A stretch of DNA of 64,000 nucleotides, taken from contig OZ244128.1 in NCBI GenBank assembly GCA_965215995.1, positions 1,922,001 through 1,986,000 on the forward strand, read 5' to 3'. Shown piece by piece: positions 8,695-17,491 of the stretch. Every line of letters begins with the position of its first letter. Positions within the stretch are counted from its first letter, which is position 1. Position numbers and translations under genes: made by a program. The stretch is from SZUA-309 sp965215995 (lineage in GTDB: Bacteria > Pseudomonadota > Gammaproteobacteria > Pseudomonadales > Azotimanducaceae). The notes beneath the pieces were generated by a model, which did not search any database, was not told the origin of the DNA, and saw nothing but the letters and a program-made list of their open reading frames with translations.

Positions 8695-10194
8695 GTGAAT
8701 CACCAGGGCCCGTTCTTTTTTTTCGTTCTGCTTCTGCTGTTGGCTGGCGTCGGCACCGCCGGTTTCCGCCATCAGACCTACAACATTCCCCTGCTCCCCG
8801 GCGAGCAGCAGACCGTCTGGCAGGTGGAAGCACGGATCGAATACACGGCGCTCGGCGGTGCCAGCCAGATATTCCTCACCCTGCCGCCGGAGCAGAGTGG
8901 ATTCAGGCTGCTCGAAGGCACGGGCGCGGCACCGGGTTTCGGCTTCAATCAGGACGAAAACGCGGAGCAGTTGCGGGCCCACTGGACAAAACGCGACGCA
9001 GATGGACTGCAGACGCTGTTCTACAGCCTGCCGGTCGTCGAGGACCCTGCACAATTCATCGATCCCGATTCGCCGGGGCTGATCGACCGGCCGCGCTGGG
9101 ACGAGCCCTATCAGACCGCTGCCCGGCAGCTCAACGATTCACTGCTGCCGATTACTGCAGACGCCCATTCCATGGCGGTGCAGCTGGTCGCCAGCATGGG
9201 CCGCATACCAGCGGATCAGAACGTGAGCCTGCTGAAGGAACGCTACGATGATGCCGAGCTCCTGGCCCGGCTGTTGAACACCGCTGGCATCCCGGCCAGG
9301 TCCGTACAGGTGCTCGAGTTGGAGGACGGCAGACGCCGGCAGTCACTGGCAGAACACGTTCAGGTGTGGGACGACGACCGCTGGCGTCTGTATCACCCGC
9401 AGGATGGTCCGATCGCGAATACCAGCAATCTGCTGCTCTGGCAGACAGAGACTCCTTCCGTGCTGGAAGTGATCGGCGGTACGCAATCCCGGGTCTCCTT
9501 TTCCATGATCAGTCAGGACCGCTCCATGCTGGAGCTGGCGGAAGAATCGCGGGACCCAGGGTTCGCGCTGTCGCTGTACAGCCTGCCGATCGCCGAGCAG
9601 GGGATGTTCAAACTGATCATGCTGCTGCCCGTTGGTGCGCTTGTCGTCGTGTTCATGCGCATCATGGTTGGCGTGCGCACTTCCGGCACTTTCATGCCCG
9701 TTTTGATCGCGTTGGCCTTTCTGCAGACTGACCTGCTGCCGGGACTCGCCAGCTTCATCCTGGTGGTGGCCATCGGCCTGCTGATTCGTTCTTACCTTTC
9801 GAGTCTGAACCTTCTGCTGGTGGCTCGAATCGCCACGCTGGTGATTCTGGTGATCGGCATCATCTCGGTGTTCAGCGTGGTCAGCTATCAGCTCGGGCTG
9901 ATCGGCGGTCTCACCATCACCTTCTTCCCCATGATCATCCTGGCCTGGACCATCGAGCGGATGTCCATCATCTGGGAGGAAGAAGGGCCGAAGGAGGTGC
10001 TGATTCAAGGTGGCGGCAGCCTGCTGGTGGCTACCCTCGCCTTCATGCTCATGGATCTGCCCATCGTCCGCCATCTGGCGTTCAACTTCCCCGAGCTGCA
10101 TCTGGCGATTCTGGCCCTGGTCATGATCATCGGCCGCTACACAGGCTACCGGCTGCTCGAGCTCGGCCGCTTCGCGAGCTTCGGCGAGCGATGA
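8695..10194 (+). CDS. Inactive transglutaminase fused to seven TM helices
   Basis: Translation starts at a GTG 13 bp after the upstream stop. The 499-residue protein has an N-terminal membrane segment, a periplasmic domain of about 270 residues with a degenerate transglutaminase fold, and about seven membrane helices from residue about 300 (FKLIMLLPVGALVVVFMRIM onward). This matches the Pfam pair Transglut_i_TM and 7TM_transglut, a family considered catalytically inactive. Its neighbours, a retropepsin-like lipoprotein and an ATP-grasp protein, are its usual partners. The next gene overlaps by 4 bp (ATGA), so the proteins are probably made together. The role is undefined; envelope or osmotic homeostasis has been suggested for the Pseudomonas homologues. 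Confidence 0.85.
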   Translation: MNHQGPFFFFVLLLLLAGVGTAGFRHQTYNIPLLPGEQQTVWQVEARIEYTALGGASQIFLTLPPEQSGFRLLEGTGAAPGFGFNQDENAEQLRAHWTKRDADGLQTLFYSLPVVEDPAQFIDPDSPGLIDRPRWDEPYQTAARQLNDSLLPITADAHSMAVQLVASMGRIPADQNVSLLKERYDDAELLARLLNTAGIPARSVQVLELEDGRRRQSLAEHVQVWDDDRWRLYHPQDGPIANTSNLLLWQTETPSVLEVIGGTQSRVSFSMISQDRSMLELAEESRDPGFALSLYSLPIAEQGMFKLIMLLPVGALVVVFMRIMVGVRTSGTFMPVLIALAFLQTDLLPGLASFILVVAIGLLIRSYLSSLNLLLVARIATLVILVIGIISVFSVVSYQLGLIGGLTITFFPMIILAWTIERMSIIWEEEGPKEVLIQGGGSLLVATLAFMLMDLPIVRHLAFNFPELHLAILALVMIIGRYTGYRLLELGRFASFGER

Positions 10195-11198
10195 TCTGGA
10201 TCCGCCCCAACGCGCTCAGGAAGATCGGCGTGCTTGGCATGAACCGGCGCAACGTCGACTACATCAGTCCTTACAACGACCGCTCTCACTACCCGTTGGT
10301 GGACAACAAGCTGAAGACCAAGCTGATGGCCGGCAAGATGGGCCTGCAGGTGCCTGAGCTGCTGCACATCATCTCGACCCAGCACGAGATCGAAGGGGTA
10401 GCCACGATACTGGAACATCTGAACAGCTTCGTCATCAAGCCGGCTCAGGGCTCCGGTGGCAAAGGTATTCTGGTGATCCGCGGCCGTAAACCCGATGGCT
10501 ACGTGAAATCCAGCGGCGAGCTGGTCAGCGTGAACGACGTGAAACGCCACCTCACCAACACCATCAGCGGCCTGCACTCCCTGGGCGGCCGTACGGACGT
10601 GGCCATCATCGAAGCGCTGGTTCAGACCACCGACGCCTTTGAAGCCGTGAGCTTCGAAGGCGTGCCGGACATCCGCCTGATCGTCTTCAAGGGATTTCCG
10701 GTGATGGGCATGCTGCGCCTGGCCACCCACGAATCGGATGGTAAGGCGAATCTGCATCAGGGTGCGGTAGGCGTCGGCCTCGACATTGGCAGTGGCCAGG
10801 CCATTGCCGCCGTGCAGCACAACCGACTGATCGAAGCGCACCCGGATACCGGTGCTGCCCTCGGCGGGATTCAGGTACCCAACTGGCCTGCCCTGCTGCA
10901 CCTGGCCGCCAGTTGCTTCGAAGCCACCCAGCTCGGCTACCTCGGCTGCGACATCGTCATAGACCGGCACCGGGGCCCCCTCCTGCTCGAGCTGAACGCG
11001 CGACCGGGGTTGTCCATTCAGATCGCCAACGACGAAGGTCTCCTGCCAAGACTCAGGCAGATCGAATCTCTGGATTCCCCGTTCATGACGGTTCAGGATC
11101 GCGTGCAGGAGGTCATGCGCTGGTTCAGTCGACCCCGTGCTTCCGGACAGGAAGAACTGTGGGACGAAAGTGAGCCTCGGGCAGCCAGCGCGGAATGA
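10191..11198 (+). CDS. ATP-grasp protein, alpha-L-glutamate ligase-like
   Basis: The 335-residue protein shows ATP-grasp features: VIKPAQGSGGKGILVI (ATP-binding loop), a D-I-R-L-I-V strand and a C-terminal E-L-N-A-R-P-G-L Mg-binding motif. This is the RimK-related, sugar-transfer-associated ATP-grasp family. It would join a carboxylate to an amine using ATP, but the real substrates are not known. The start overlaps the previous stop (ATGA). It completes the three-gene unit 7909-11198. Being cytoplasmic, it may modify something that the membrane partner then handles. Confidence 0.85.
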   Translation: MIWIRPNALRKIGVLGMNRRNVDYISPYNDRSHYPLVDNKLKTKLMAGKMGLQVPELLHIISTQHEIEGVATILEHLNSFVIKPAQGSGGKGILVIRGRKPDGYVKSSGELVSVNDVKRHLTNTISGLHSLGGRTDVAIIEALVQTTDAFEAVSFEGVPDIRLIVFKGFPVMGMLRLATHESDGKANLHQGAVGVGLDIGSGQAIAAVQHNRLIEAHPDTGAALGGIQVPNWPALLHLAASCFEATQLGYLGCDIVIDRHRGPLLLELNARPGLSIQIANDEGLLPRLRQIESLDSPFMTVQDRVQEVMRWFSRPRASGQEELWDESEPRAASAE

Positions 11199-11259
11199 CA
11201 GTCGTTAGGACAACCACAACACCAGGGAACCTGCCACCCCAACCCATCAGGAGACAGAC

Positions 11260-11571
11260 ATGCTCGTACTCGTGGTCAGCATTGACACAACCGCCGAGAA
11301 TATCGCCAGCATCAAGGATGCGATCGCCACCATGGAAACCGCCAGCCGGGCCGAGGAAGGCTGCCACGACTACACCTTTGCCGTGGAGCTCAATGACCCG
11401 AACAAGCTCCGGATAACCGAGTGCTGGGAAAGTGAAGAGGCTTTACGCGCGCATTTCGCTACGCCGCACATGGCGGCCTTCAACGAGGCCATGGCTCAGG
11501 CCGGACCGCGGAGCATGGATCTGAAGTGCTACGAAGCGAGCGAAGTCCCGTTTCCCATCAATCGGGGTTGA
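11260..11571 (+). CDS. Antibiotic biosynthesis monooxygenase (ABM) domain protein
   Basis: This 103-residue protein has the short alpha/beta ferredoxin-like pattern of the ABM family (putative quinol monooxygenases): a first strand LVLVVSI, E-E-G-C-H-D-Y-T-F in strand 2, and I-T-E-C-W-E-S-E-E-A-L-R-A-H in the W-x-S/D motif region. Such proteins act as small cofactor-free oxygenases or only as dimeric binding domains. A GGAGAC site precedes the ATG. It is a single gene that converges on the hydrolase at 11582. The substrate is unknown. Confidence 0.78.
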   Translation: MLVLVVSIDTTAENIASIKDAIATMETASRAEEGCHDYTFAVELNDPNKLRITECWESEEALRAHFATPHMAAFNEAMAQAGPRSMDLKCYEASEVPFPINRG

Positions 11572-11581
11572 TCAGGGACCC

Positions 11582-12703
11582 TCAGCGGAGCAGCCAATCG
11601 AGGATCCGGTCGTTCTCTTCCCTCGGGTAGGTGTGCGACAGATCCTCGATCTCCCGGTAGGTCAGATCCACCCCGGCCCGGGTCAGAGACGCCTGGGCCA
11701 TGCGCGCCACCTCGATATCGAACATCCAATCCAGGGCGCCGTGGGTGAGGTAGACGGGCAGGTCCTCGAGCCGTTCCGCCTCGGCGACTTCCAGCAGCAT
11801 GGGATGGAAGCTTGCCGCGATAGGTGCCAGGTGCGTGAACGGAGCATCCGAGCGCAATCCTGAGAGATAGGAGAACGTGCCGCCATCGGACATGCCGGTG
11901 AGCAGGATCCTGTCCTCGTCTACCCGCCAGTGCTCCGAGATCCGGGCAACGATTTCATCCAAGATGGCGCTGTCCACGTCTGGACCCATCAGTGACCAGG
12001 TGCTTTCCCGGGAGCTGGGCGAGGCGAGAATGACACCCCGGGCGCGGGCATCTTTCAACCAGCTCCAGAGAAAGCTGCGGCCATGGCCGCTGCCGCCGTG
12101 CAGTGCCACAACCAGCGGCATGGCTTTGCTGCCATCGTAATACTCGGGCACGTAGAGCGAGAAGCCGCCTCGCTCCGTCGGCTCGTTGGCCGCATGCATT
12201 ACGCCCACGTCTTCCGCACCGGCATCGGCCGCGGCGAGCTTTGCCTGTAAGGCCTCATCGCCCCGGTAGTTATCCGACAGATAAAACCGGCTCACCGGCG
12301 GCAACATGGAAGAAATGGGGTACAGAGCCTCCACGGAGCGGGTATTGAAGCTCATGGCCCGGTAAGCGCCCATGACCGGGTTGCTCTGGGTGAGGCAATT
12401 CTCAAGACCTTCATAGGCCTTGAGTGCCTCGCCGGCTGCGCGCTCGGCGTGACTTGAGAACTGGCTGAGATGCTCCGGCCAGGCCACCGAGCGAAAGATC
12501 TCGAGCCCTTCAGCCACCGGCTCGCGAAACTGCTCTATTCCCGGCAGCAGCTCCAAGAGGGCAGGCGGGTGCAGATGACGGCCCACGTAAGCCAGCGCGT
12601 CCAGCGCGGTCAGCAGCGGCGGGATCAGTGCCGTGGTGGCATCGAGGAGCGTGTCCGTGTCCGGCTCCGCGCCTTCTTCTGGTCCGTCCTGCCCCGCGCT
12701 CAT
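11582..12703 (-). CDS. Alpha/beta hydrolase, phospholipase/carboxylesterase type
   Basis: The C-terminal half (about residues 175-373) is an alpha/beta hydrolase: VVALHGGSGHGRS is the oxyanion-hole segment, ILLTGMSDGG the nucleophile elbow (G-x-S-x-G), LTHGALDWMF carries the acid, and DLSHTYP the catalytic His. The N-terminal 170 residues are helical and unfamiliar. There is no signal peptide, so it is probably a cytoplasmic esterase or thioesterase. The start at 12703 is the first ATG of the frame. It is divergent from the VOC gene at 12875. Confidence 0.78.
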   Translation of the reverse strand: MSAGQDGPEEGAEPDTDTLLDATTALIPPLLTALDALAYVGRHLHPPALLELLPGIEQFREPVAEGLEIFRSVAWPEHLSQFSSHAERAAGEALKAYEGLENCLTQSNPVMGAYRAMSFNTRSVEALYPISSMLPPVSRFYLSDNYRGDEALQAKLAAADAGAEDVGVMHAANEPTERGGFSLYVPEYYDGSKAMPLVVALHGGSGHGRSFLWSWLKDARARGVILASPSSRESTWSLMGPDVDSAILDEIVARISEHWRVDEDRILLTGMSDGGTFSYLSGLRSDAPFTHLAPIAASFHPMLLEVAEAERLEDLPVYLTHGALDWMFDIEVARMAQASLTRAGVDLTYREIEDLSHTYPREENDRILDWLLR

Positions 12704-12874
12704 GCCCGAATCCTCCCCTCCAGCAGCCTGTTCGATCGTCCCCCACTATAACGCGAGGCATGGACGCACGCCTCGCATCTCGACAGGCATCTGGGTAAAG
12801 TCGACTGCCCCGAGCGGATTTGAGCGGACACGGCCCTTATCGGGCTTGGTTATTGGTGCTAAGGGAGGCAGCCG

Positions 12875-13744
12875 GTGGCTGAACAGATGCAGGATTCAGA
12901 GCGGGTATTCGATAGAACTCAGGAAGACGTCGGCAACATCGTCATGCTCGAGCATGTGAACGTGACCGTGCCGGATCAGGGGATCGCCGCTCTTTTCTAC
13001 GTGACCGGCCTCGGCTTCACCCGGGATCCGTACATCGACTTCGGCACCCTGAACATGTGGGTCAATCTGGGTGAGCAGCAGTTTCACCTGCCGAAGGCGG
13101 ATGCCCAGGTGTTTCGTGGCCATATCACCGTGGTGGTGCCGGATCTCGACGATCTGAAGAAGCGGCTCAACTTCATCGCCAAGCCCATGGCCGGTACCGA
13201 GTTTGCCTGGGAAGAGAAGGACGATCATATCGCCCTGACCTGTCCTTATGGCAATCAGATCCGCGCCTACCCACCGGGTATCTTTCCGCTGATGGATCTC
13301 GGTATGCCTTACCTGGAGATGCAGGTCGCTCCTGGCACAGCCTCCGGAATCGCCCGGTTTTATGCCGAGGTGATCGGCTGCCCGGCCACGGAGAGCGATG
13401 GTGTGGCCCGGGTGAAGATGGGTTACAACCAGGAAATGCGCTTCGCGGAAACGGATGCCGCCATTGCCGACTACGACGGCCACCACATCGCCGTCTACGT
13501 GAGTGACTTCTCCGGACCGCATGCCTGGCTCAACGAGCGCGGATTGATCACAGAGGAATCGGATCAGTATCAGTATCGGTTCCAGGTCATCGCCGACCCT
13601 GACAGCGGTGCCACGCTGACGGAGATCGAGCATGAAGTGCGCTCACTCTCCCACGCGATGTACAACCGCAACCTGGTGAACCGGAATCCAGCAGTGAACT
13701 TCTTCACCTACCGCAAAGGCAACGAGATCTACACACCCGAATGA
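12875..13744 (+). CDS. Tandem VOC (glyoxalase/dioxygenase fold) protein
   Basis: The 289-residue protein contains two vicinal-oxygen-chelate modules. The first runs from about residue 24 (VMLEHVNVTVPD) to about 130, with FHLPK and GHITVVVPD as the metal-strand region; the second from about 145 with YLEMQV, then H-H-I-A-V-Y-V-S-D. The GTG start has an excellent AGGGAGG site upstream. The stop overlaps the start of the AAA+ gene by 4 bp, so it is the first gene of an operon with the CbbQ/CbbO-like pair. Whether it is an enzyme is uncertain because not all metal ligands are obvious. Confidence 0.8.
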   Translation: MAEQMQDSERVFDRTQEDVGNIVMLEHVNVTVPDQGIAALFYVTGLGFTRDPYIDFGTLNMWVNLGEQQFHLPKADAQVFRGHITVVVPDLDDLKKRLNFIAKPMAGTEFAWEEKDDHIALTCPYGNQIRAYPPGIFPLMDLGMPYLEMQVAPGTASGIARFYAEVIGCPATESDGVARVKMGYNQEMRFAETDAAIADYDGHHIAVYVSDFSGPHAWLNERGLITEESDQYQYRFQVIADPDSGATLTEIEHEVRSLSHAMYNRNLVNRNPAVNFFTYRKGNEIYTPE

Positions 13745-14595
13745 GCGAAGCGATTAATCCGGCAGAAGGCGGGGCTGACCCGGTCGAGCTGCGCGAGGAA
13801 CCCTATTACCTGCCGCTGGCCGATGAGGTGGCGCTGTTTGAAGCGGCCTATCATGCCCGCCTGCCCGTACTGCTGAAAGGCCCCACCGGCTGCGGAAAAA
13901 CCCGCTTCGTGGAGCATATGGCCTGGCGCCTCTATCGGGACCAGCGCGCCAGCGAGCTGGATGTGCCACTCATGACCATAGCCTGCCACGAGGACCTCAC
14001 GGCCACCGACATGGTCGGCCGCTTTCTGCTGCAGGGCGACGAAACGGTGTGGCGGGACGGACCGCTGACTCAATCGGTGCGCAGCGGCGCGATCTGCTAC
14101 TTGGACGAGATCGTTGAAGCCCGGAAGGACACCACGGTGCTCATCCACGCCCTGACCGATCATCGACGCCTGCTGCCCATCGACAAAACCGGTGAGCTGC
14201 TGGCCGCGCACCCGAACTTCCTGCTGGTGATTTCCTACAACCCGGGTTATCAGAGCGTGCTCAAGGACCTGAAGCCGAGTACCCGACAACGCTTTGTCAG
14301 CCTGACCTTCGACTACCCGGACGAAGAACGGGAAGCCACCATCATCGAGCACGAGTCTGGCGTCGATCGCGCCGATGCGGAGCGCCTGGCGCTGATCGGC
14401 GCCAAAGTGCGCAACCTGCGCGAGCATGGCTTTGAGGAGGGGGTCAGCACTCGGCTCCTGATCTACGCCGGCAGCCTGATGCAGCAGGGGATCGACCCTC
14501 GACGATCGGCCGAGATCGGCATCATCAGCGCCGTCTCGGACGACGAGTCCGTGCAGCAGGCCATCGCCGACATCGTCGACGTGATCCTGCCCTGA
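13741..14595 (+). CDS. CbbQ/NirQ/NorQ-type AAA+ ATPase (MoxR group)
   Basis: The 284-residue protein has Walker A GPTGCGKT at residues 47-54, Walker B CYLDEIVEA near 121, and later sensor segments, as in the CbbQ/NorQ/GvpN class. These hexameric ATPases work with a von Willebrand factor A protein to remodel or metallate an enzyme, for example Rubisco or nitric oxide reductase. The partner VWA gene follows 34 bp downstream. No Rubisco or norCB genes are in the window, so the client is unknown. Start and upstream stop overlap (ATGA). Confidence 0.88.
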   Translation: MSEAINPAEGGADPVELREEPYYLPLADEVALFEAAYHARLPVLLKGPTGCGKTRFVEHMAWRLYRDQRASELDVPLMTIACHEDLTATDMVGRFLLQGDETVWRDGPLTQSVRSGAICYLDEIVEARKDTTVLIHALTDHRRLLPIDKTGELLAAHPNFLLVISYNPGYQSVLKDLKPSTRQRFVSLTFDYPDEEREATIIEHESGVDRADAERLALIGAKVRNLREHGFEEGVSTRLLIYAGSLMQQGIDPRRSAEIGIISAVSDDESVQQAIADIVDVILP

Positions 14596-14629
14596 GCTCT
14601 TGCTGAATCCTCGAGAGGTCTGACCGCGG

Positions 14630-16627
14630 ATGGTTGCCCTGATCGATGTGGAGGCGGCTCTCACGCTGTTCGCTGAAGGCATCGCCGGCCGCTACTACCA
14701 CATCAAACCCACCAGCGAGTTCGCCAGCCGGCAGTTCGCCCTCGATGATGATCAGACCGCCATGGCGGTAGACACCGTCTACGTGCCGGACGAGCTGGAC
14801 TATCCGGACGCGGCCGCCTATCGGGTGCTGGTCATGCTCCAGCTCGGGCAGAAAGAATTCGGTACCTACCGATTCAACCTGGCTAGGGCAACCGAGCGCA
14901 TCCCGAGGCTTGCCGAGCTCGAAGCGCCGAATGCCCGCATCCGCGCCAGCGACTTCGCCCTGTTCTTTGCTCACGCTCCGCATCCGGGACTCTTGAAAAG
15001 GCTCTTTCTCGCCTGTGAGCAGTTTCGGATCACTGTCCGTCTGCTGGCTCGTTATCCGGGGCTCGCCCGACATCTGGAGGCCTATCGAAGGCACCGCTAT
15101 GACCCATCGACCGGCTTTCCGATCGACAATGCTTTCGATCTGATCGAAGCCATCGAGCTGGCTGCCAACGGTGTGCCAGCATCGGTATTCGATGACGCGA
15201 CCGGCCTCGCAGAACCCGCCGTGAGCTCGCTGGCCAGCCTGCAGAGCCAGCAGAGCGACGTCTACGATGCTGCCACCCTTGCCCTGGATCTCTATCTCTC
15301 ACTGCTGCCCTGGTTGCCATCGCCGGACGCCCTCTCCGAGCTGCCGGTGATGAGCGAAGACGACGCGCTCGAATGGATGCAGCGGGAGGCGCGAATGGAG
15401 GACTGGGAAGAGTCGCTGGATCACATCGATCAGACCCTGTTCCTCGAGCTGCTGGAAGAGTCGGAGGTGGAAGCCGGCAACGCCGATGCGTTGGAGAACG
15501 CAACGCTGAGAGATGAGAACGTGGACATCAAAGCCCTCTCGGATGAGCGCGACAACTTGAAGCGCAAGATCGAGATGGAACGTTCCAGCGTCCGCGATGC
15601 GCTGGGCCCTGCCACCCCCGGCGCCCGCAGCTATCGATATGACGAGTGGGACCATCTCGGACGCCGTTACCTGCGCGCCTGGTGTCGTCTTTTCGAGGAG
15701 CGCCTCGAAAGCGATGGGCAGTCGGATCCAGTGGAGCTGAAGCGGGTGATTCAACAGCATGCAAACGCGGTGATGCGTAAGCTGGAGCAGATCAAACCGC
15801 TCGGCTATCAGCGGGTGAAGCGAGTGGCTGACGGGGACGAGCTCGACTTCAACGCGCTGATGGAAGCCCGCCAGGACGTGCGCGCCGGAATCAGCCCCGA
15901 CGAGCGGGTTTACTCCCGTAAAGACCGGGTGCACCGGGACGTCTGTGCTGCCTTCCTGGTTGATCTCTCCGCATCCACCGACGATCCCGTGGAACCGCCG
16001 GAACCGCCACCCCCGTTGCCGGAAGGCATGGACATCAACCTGCGCGATCCGTACGACGACGACTACAGCCTGGATCTCGCCGAGACAGAAGAGCGCCGGC
16101 GCATCATCGATGTGCAACGGGAGTCCATGCTGGTGATGTCTGCCGCCCTGGAGAAGCTCGGCGACAGCTACGGGATCTACGGCTTTTCGGGCTACGGTCG
16201 TGATTGCGTGGAGTTCTACGTGGCGAAGGAGCCGAATGAGCCTTTCACCCAGCGTACGCTCGAAGCCATCGCCAGCATGAAACCTCGCCGCAGTACCCGC
16301 ATGGGCCCATCCATCCGTCATGCGGTGACCAAGCTCGTGGCCAGCGGCAACGCCATGAAGATCCTCATCATCCTCTCGGATGGATTTCCCCAGGATGCAG
16401 ACTATGGCCCCGAACGAGGAGACCATGAGTACGGGTTGCAGGACACCGCGAAGGCGCTTACGGAGGCGCAGAGCAAAGGTGTGGAGGTGTTCTGCGTCAC
16501 CGTGGACAAATCAGGTAACGACTATCTGAAGCGTATGTGTCCACCGCACCGCTACCTGATCATCGATGAGATAGAAGATCTGCCGGAGAAGCTCTCGACG
16601 GTCTATCAGACCTTGAGCGGCCGTTAG
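14630..16627 (+). CDS. CbbO/NorD-like von Willebrand factor A protein
   Basis: The 665-residue protein has a long helical N-terminal part and a C-terminal VWA domain (about 435-660) with the MIDAS motif D-L-S-A-S at FLVDLSAS. The T-R-M-G-P-S-I-R-H-A stretch supplies the conserved Thr, and IILSDGFPQD the second Asp. This is the layout of CbbO/NorD, the partner of CbbQ/NorQ ATPases. An acidic, proline-rich insertion (V-E-P-P-E-P-P-P-P-L-P-E) follows the MIDAS. It is translated in the same operon as the VOC and AAA+ genes and ends in a strong terminator. Confidence 0.85.
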   Translation: MVALIDVEAALTLFAEGIAGRYYHIKPTSEFASRQFALDDDQTAMAVDTVYVPDELDYPDAAAYRVLVMLQLGQKEFGTYRFNLARATERIPRLAELEAPNARIRASDFALFFAHAPHPGLLKRLFLACEQFRITVRLLARYPGLARHLEAYRRHRYDPSTGFPIDNAFDLIEAIELAANGVPASVFDDATGLAEPAVSSLASLQSQQSDVYDAATLALDLYLSLLPWLPSPDALSELPVMSEDDALEWMQREARMEDWEESLDHIDQTLFLELLEESEVEAGNADALENATLRDENVDIKALSDERDNLKRKIEMERSSVRDALGPATPGARSYRYDEWDHLGRRYLRAWCRLFEERLESDGQSDPVELKRVIQQHANAVMRKLEQIKPLGYQRVKRVADGDELDFNALMEARQDVRAGISPDERVYSRKDRVHRDVCAAFLVDLSASTDDPVEPPEPPPPLPEGMDINLRDPYDDDYSLDLAETEERRRIIDVQRESMLVMSAALEKLGDSYGIYGFSGYGRDCVEFYVAKEPNEPFTQRTLEAIASMKPRRSTRMGPSIRHAVTKLVASGNAMKILIILSDGFPQDADYGPERGDHEYGLQDTAKALTEAQSKGVEVFCVTVDKSGNDYLKRMCPPHRYLIIDEIEDLPEKLSTVYQTLSGR

Positions 16628-16631
16628 GCCA

Positions 16632-16661
16632 AAAAAAGCCCGCAGCGAATGCGGGCTTTTT
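16632..16661. terminator. Bidirectional rho-independent terminator
   Basis: A 7-bp stem (GCCCGCA / TGCGGGC) is flanked by A6 on the left and T5 on the right, so it can end both the CbbO-like gene (stop 16627) and the minus-strand Bax-inhibitor-1 gene (stop 16697). Confidence 0.85.
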
Positions 16662-16696
16662 CGACCCGGTGCTCAACACCGGCCGTTGGACTCGAC

Positions 16697-17395
16697 CTAC
16701 TCGTCTCCCATCCCGAACAGGATGAGCAGCCACTGGAACATGTTCCACAACGACATGTAGAGCGTGGTGGTGGCCAGGATGTAGTTGGTCTCACCGCCAT
16801 GGATGATCTCACTGGTCTGCCAGAGGATCATGCCGCTCATCAGCAGGACCACGGCCCCGCCTATGGCGCCATAGAAGGCACTGAGATCCAAAAACCAGCT
16901 CAGAATGATAACCGCGAACAGGATCAGCGCCCCCACCATGAGGAAGCTGCCCATGAAGCTGAAATCCTTCTTGGTGATCAGGGCCACGGCCGACAGGCCG
17001 ACGAAGGCGGCCGCCGTGCTGCCGAGCGCCATGGTGACGATTTCCGCGCCGTTCGACATGGCCAGAAACATGTTCACTACCGGCCCGATGGAAAAGCCGA
17101 GGAAGCCGGTGAAGGCGAAAACGGAAACCAGACCCCAGACGCTGTTGGCGGTCTTGTGCACCAGGAACAGCAGGCCGAGCCAGCCGGCCAGGGTCCAGAG
17201 CCCCATGTAGGGTGCGTCGATGGCCATGGCAAACGCGGCCATGGCGGCACTGAAGGCCAGCGTCATCCCGAGCAACAGATAGGTGTTACGCAGGACCTTG
17301 TTGACCTCGATGGCGGTATCCGGCCGGATGGCCGGCTGTGCGCCAGATTGCGCTGTGTGCGCGGTCTGTACGGAACTTACAGGACGGTCAGCCAT
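16697..17395 (-). CDS. Bax inhibitor-1/YccA family membrane protein
   Basis: The 232-residue protein has seven hydrophobic helices after a soluble N-terminus of about 30 residues, with the family features V-L-R-N-T-Y-x-L-L around residue 35 and a final helix L-Y-M-S-L-W-N-M-F-Q-W-L-L preceded by H-G-G-E-T-N-Y. Bacterial members (YccA, YbhL) are inner-membrane proteins; YccA modulates FtsH, and related proteins leak Ca2+ in a pH-dependent way. It stands alone, with convergent and divergent neighbours. The specific role is not deducible. Confidence 0.9.
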   Translation of the reverse strand: MADRPVSSVQTAHTAQSGAQPAIRPDTAIEVNKVLRNTYLLLGMTLAFSAAMAAFAMAIDAPYMGLWTLAGWLGLLFLVHKTANSVWGLVSVFAFTGFLGFSIGPVVNMFLAMSNGAEIVTMALGSTAAAFVGLSAVALITKKDFSFMGSFLMVGALILFAVIILSWFLDLSAFYGAIGGAVVLLMSGMILWQTSEIIHGGETNYILATTTLYMSLWNMFQWLLILFGMGDE

Positions 17396-17491
17396 GATTG
17401 TCAGCAGCCTCTAATTCCCAAGTGATTCACTAGGTTATATAGGGGTTCCCGGGCAGTTTTGCAAGGGTACAGCTGTGATCTGTCCGGCATC

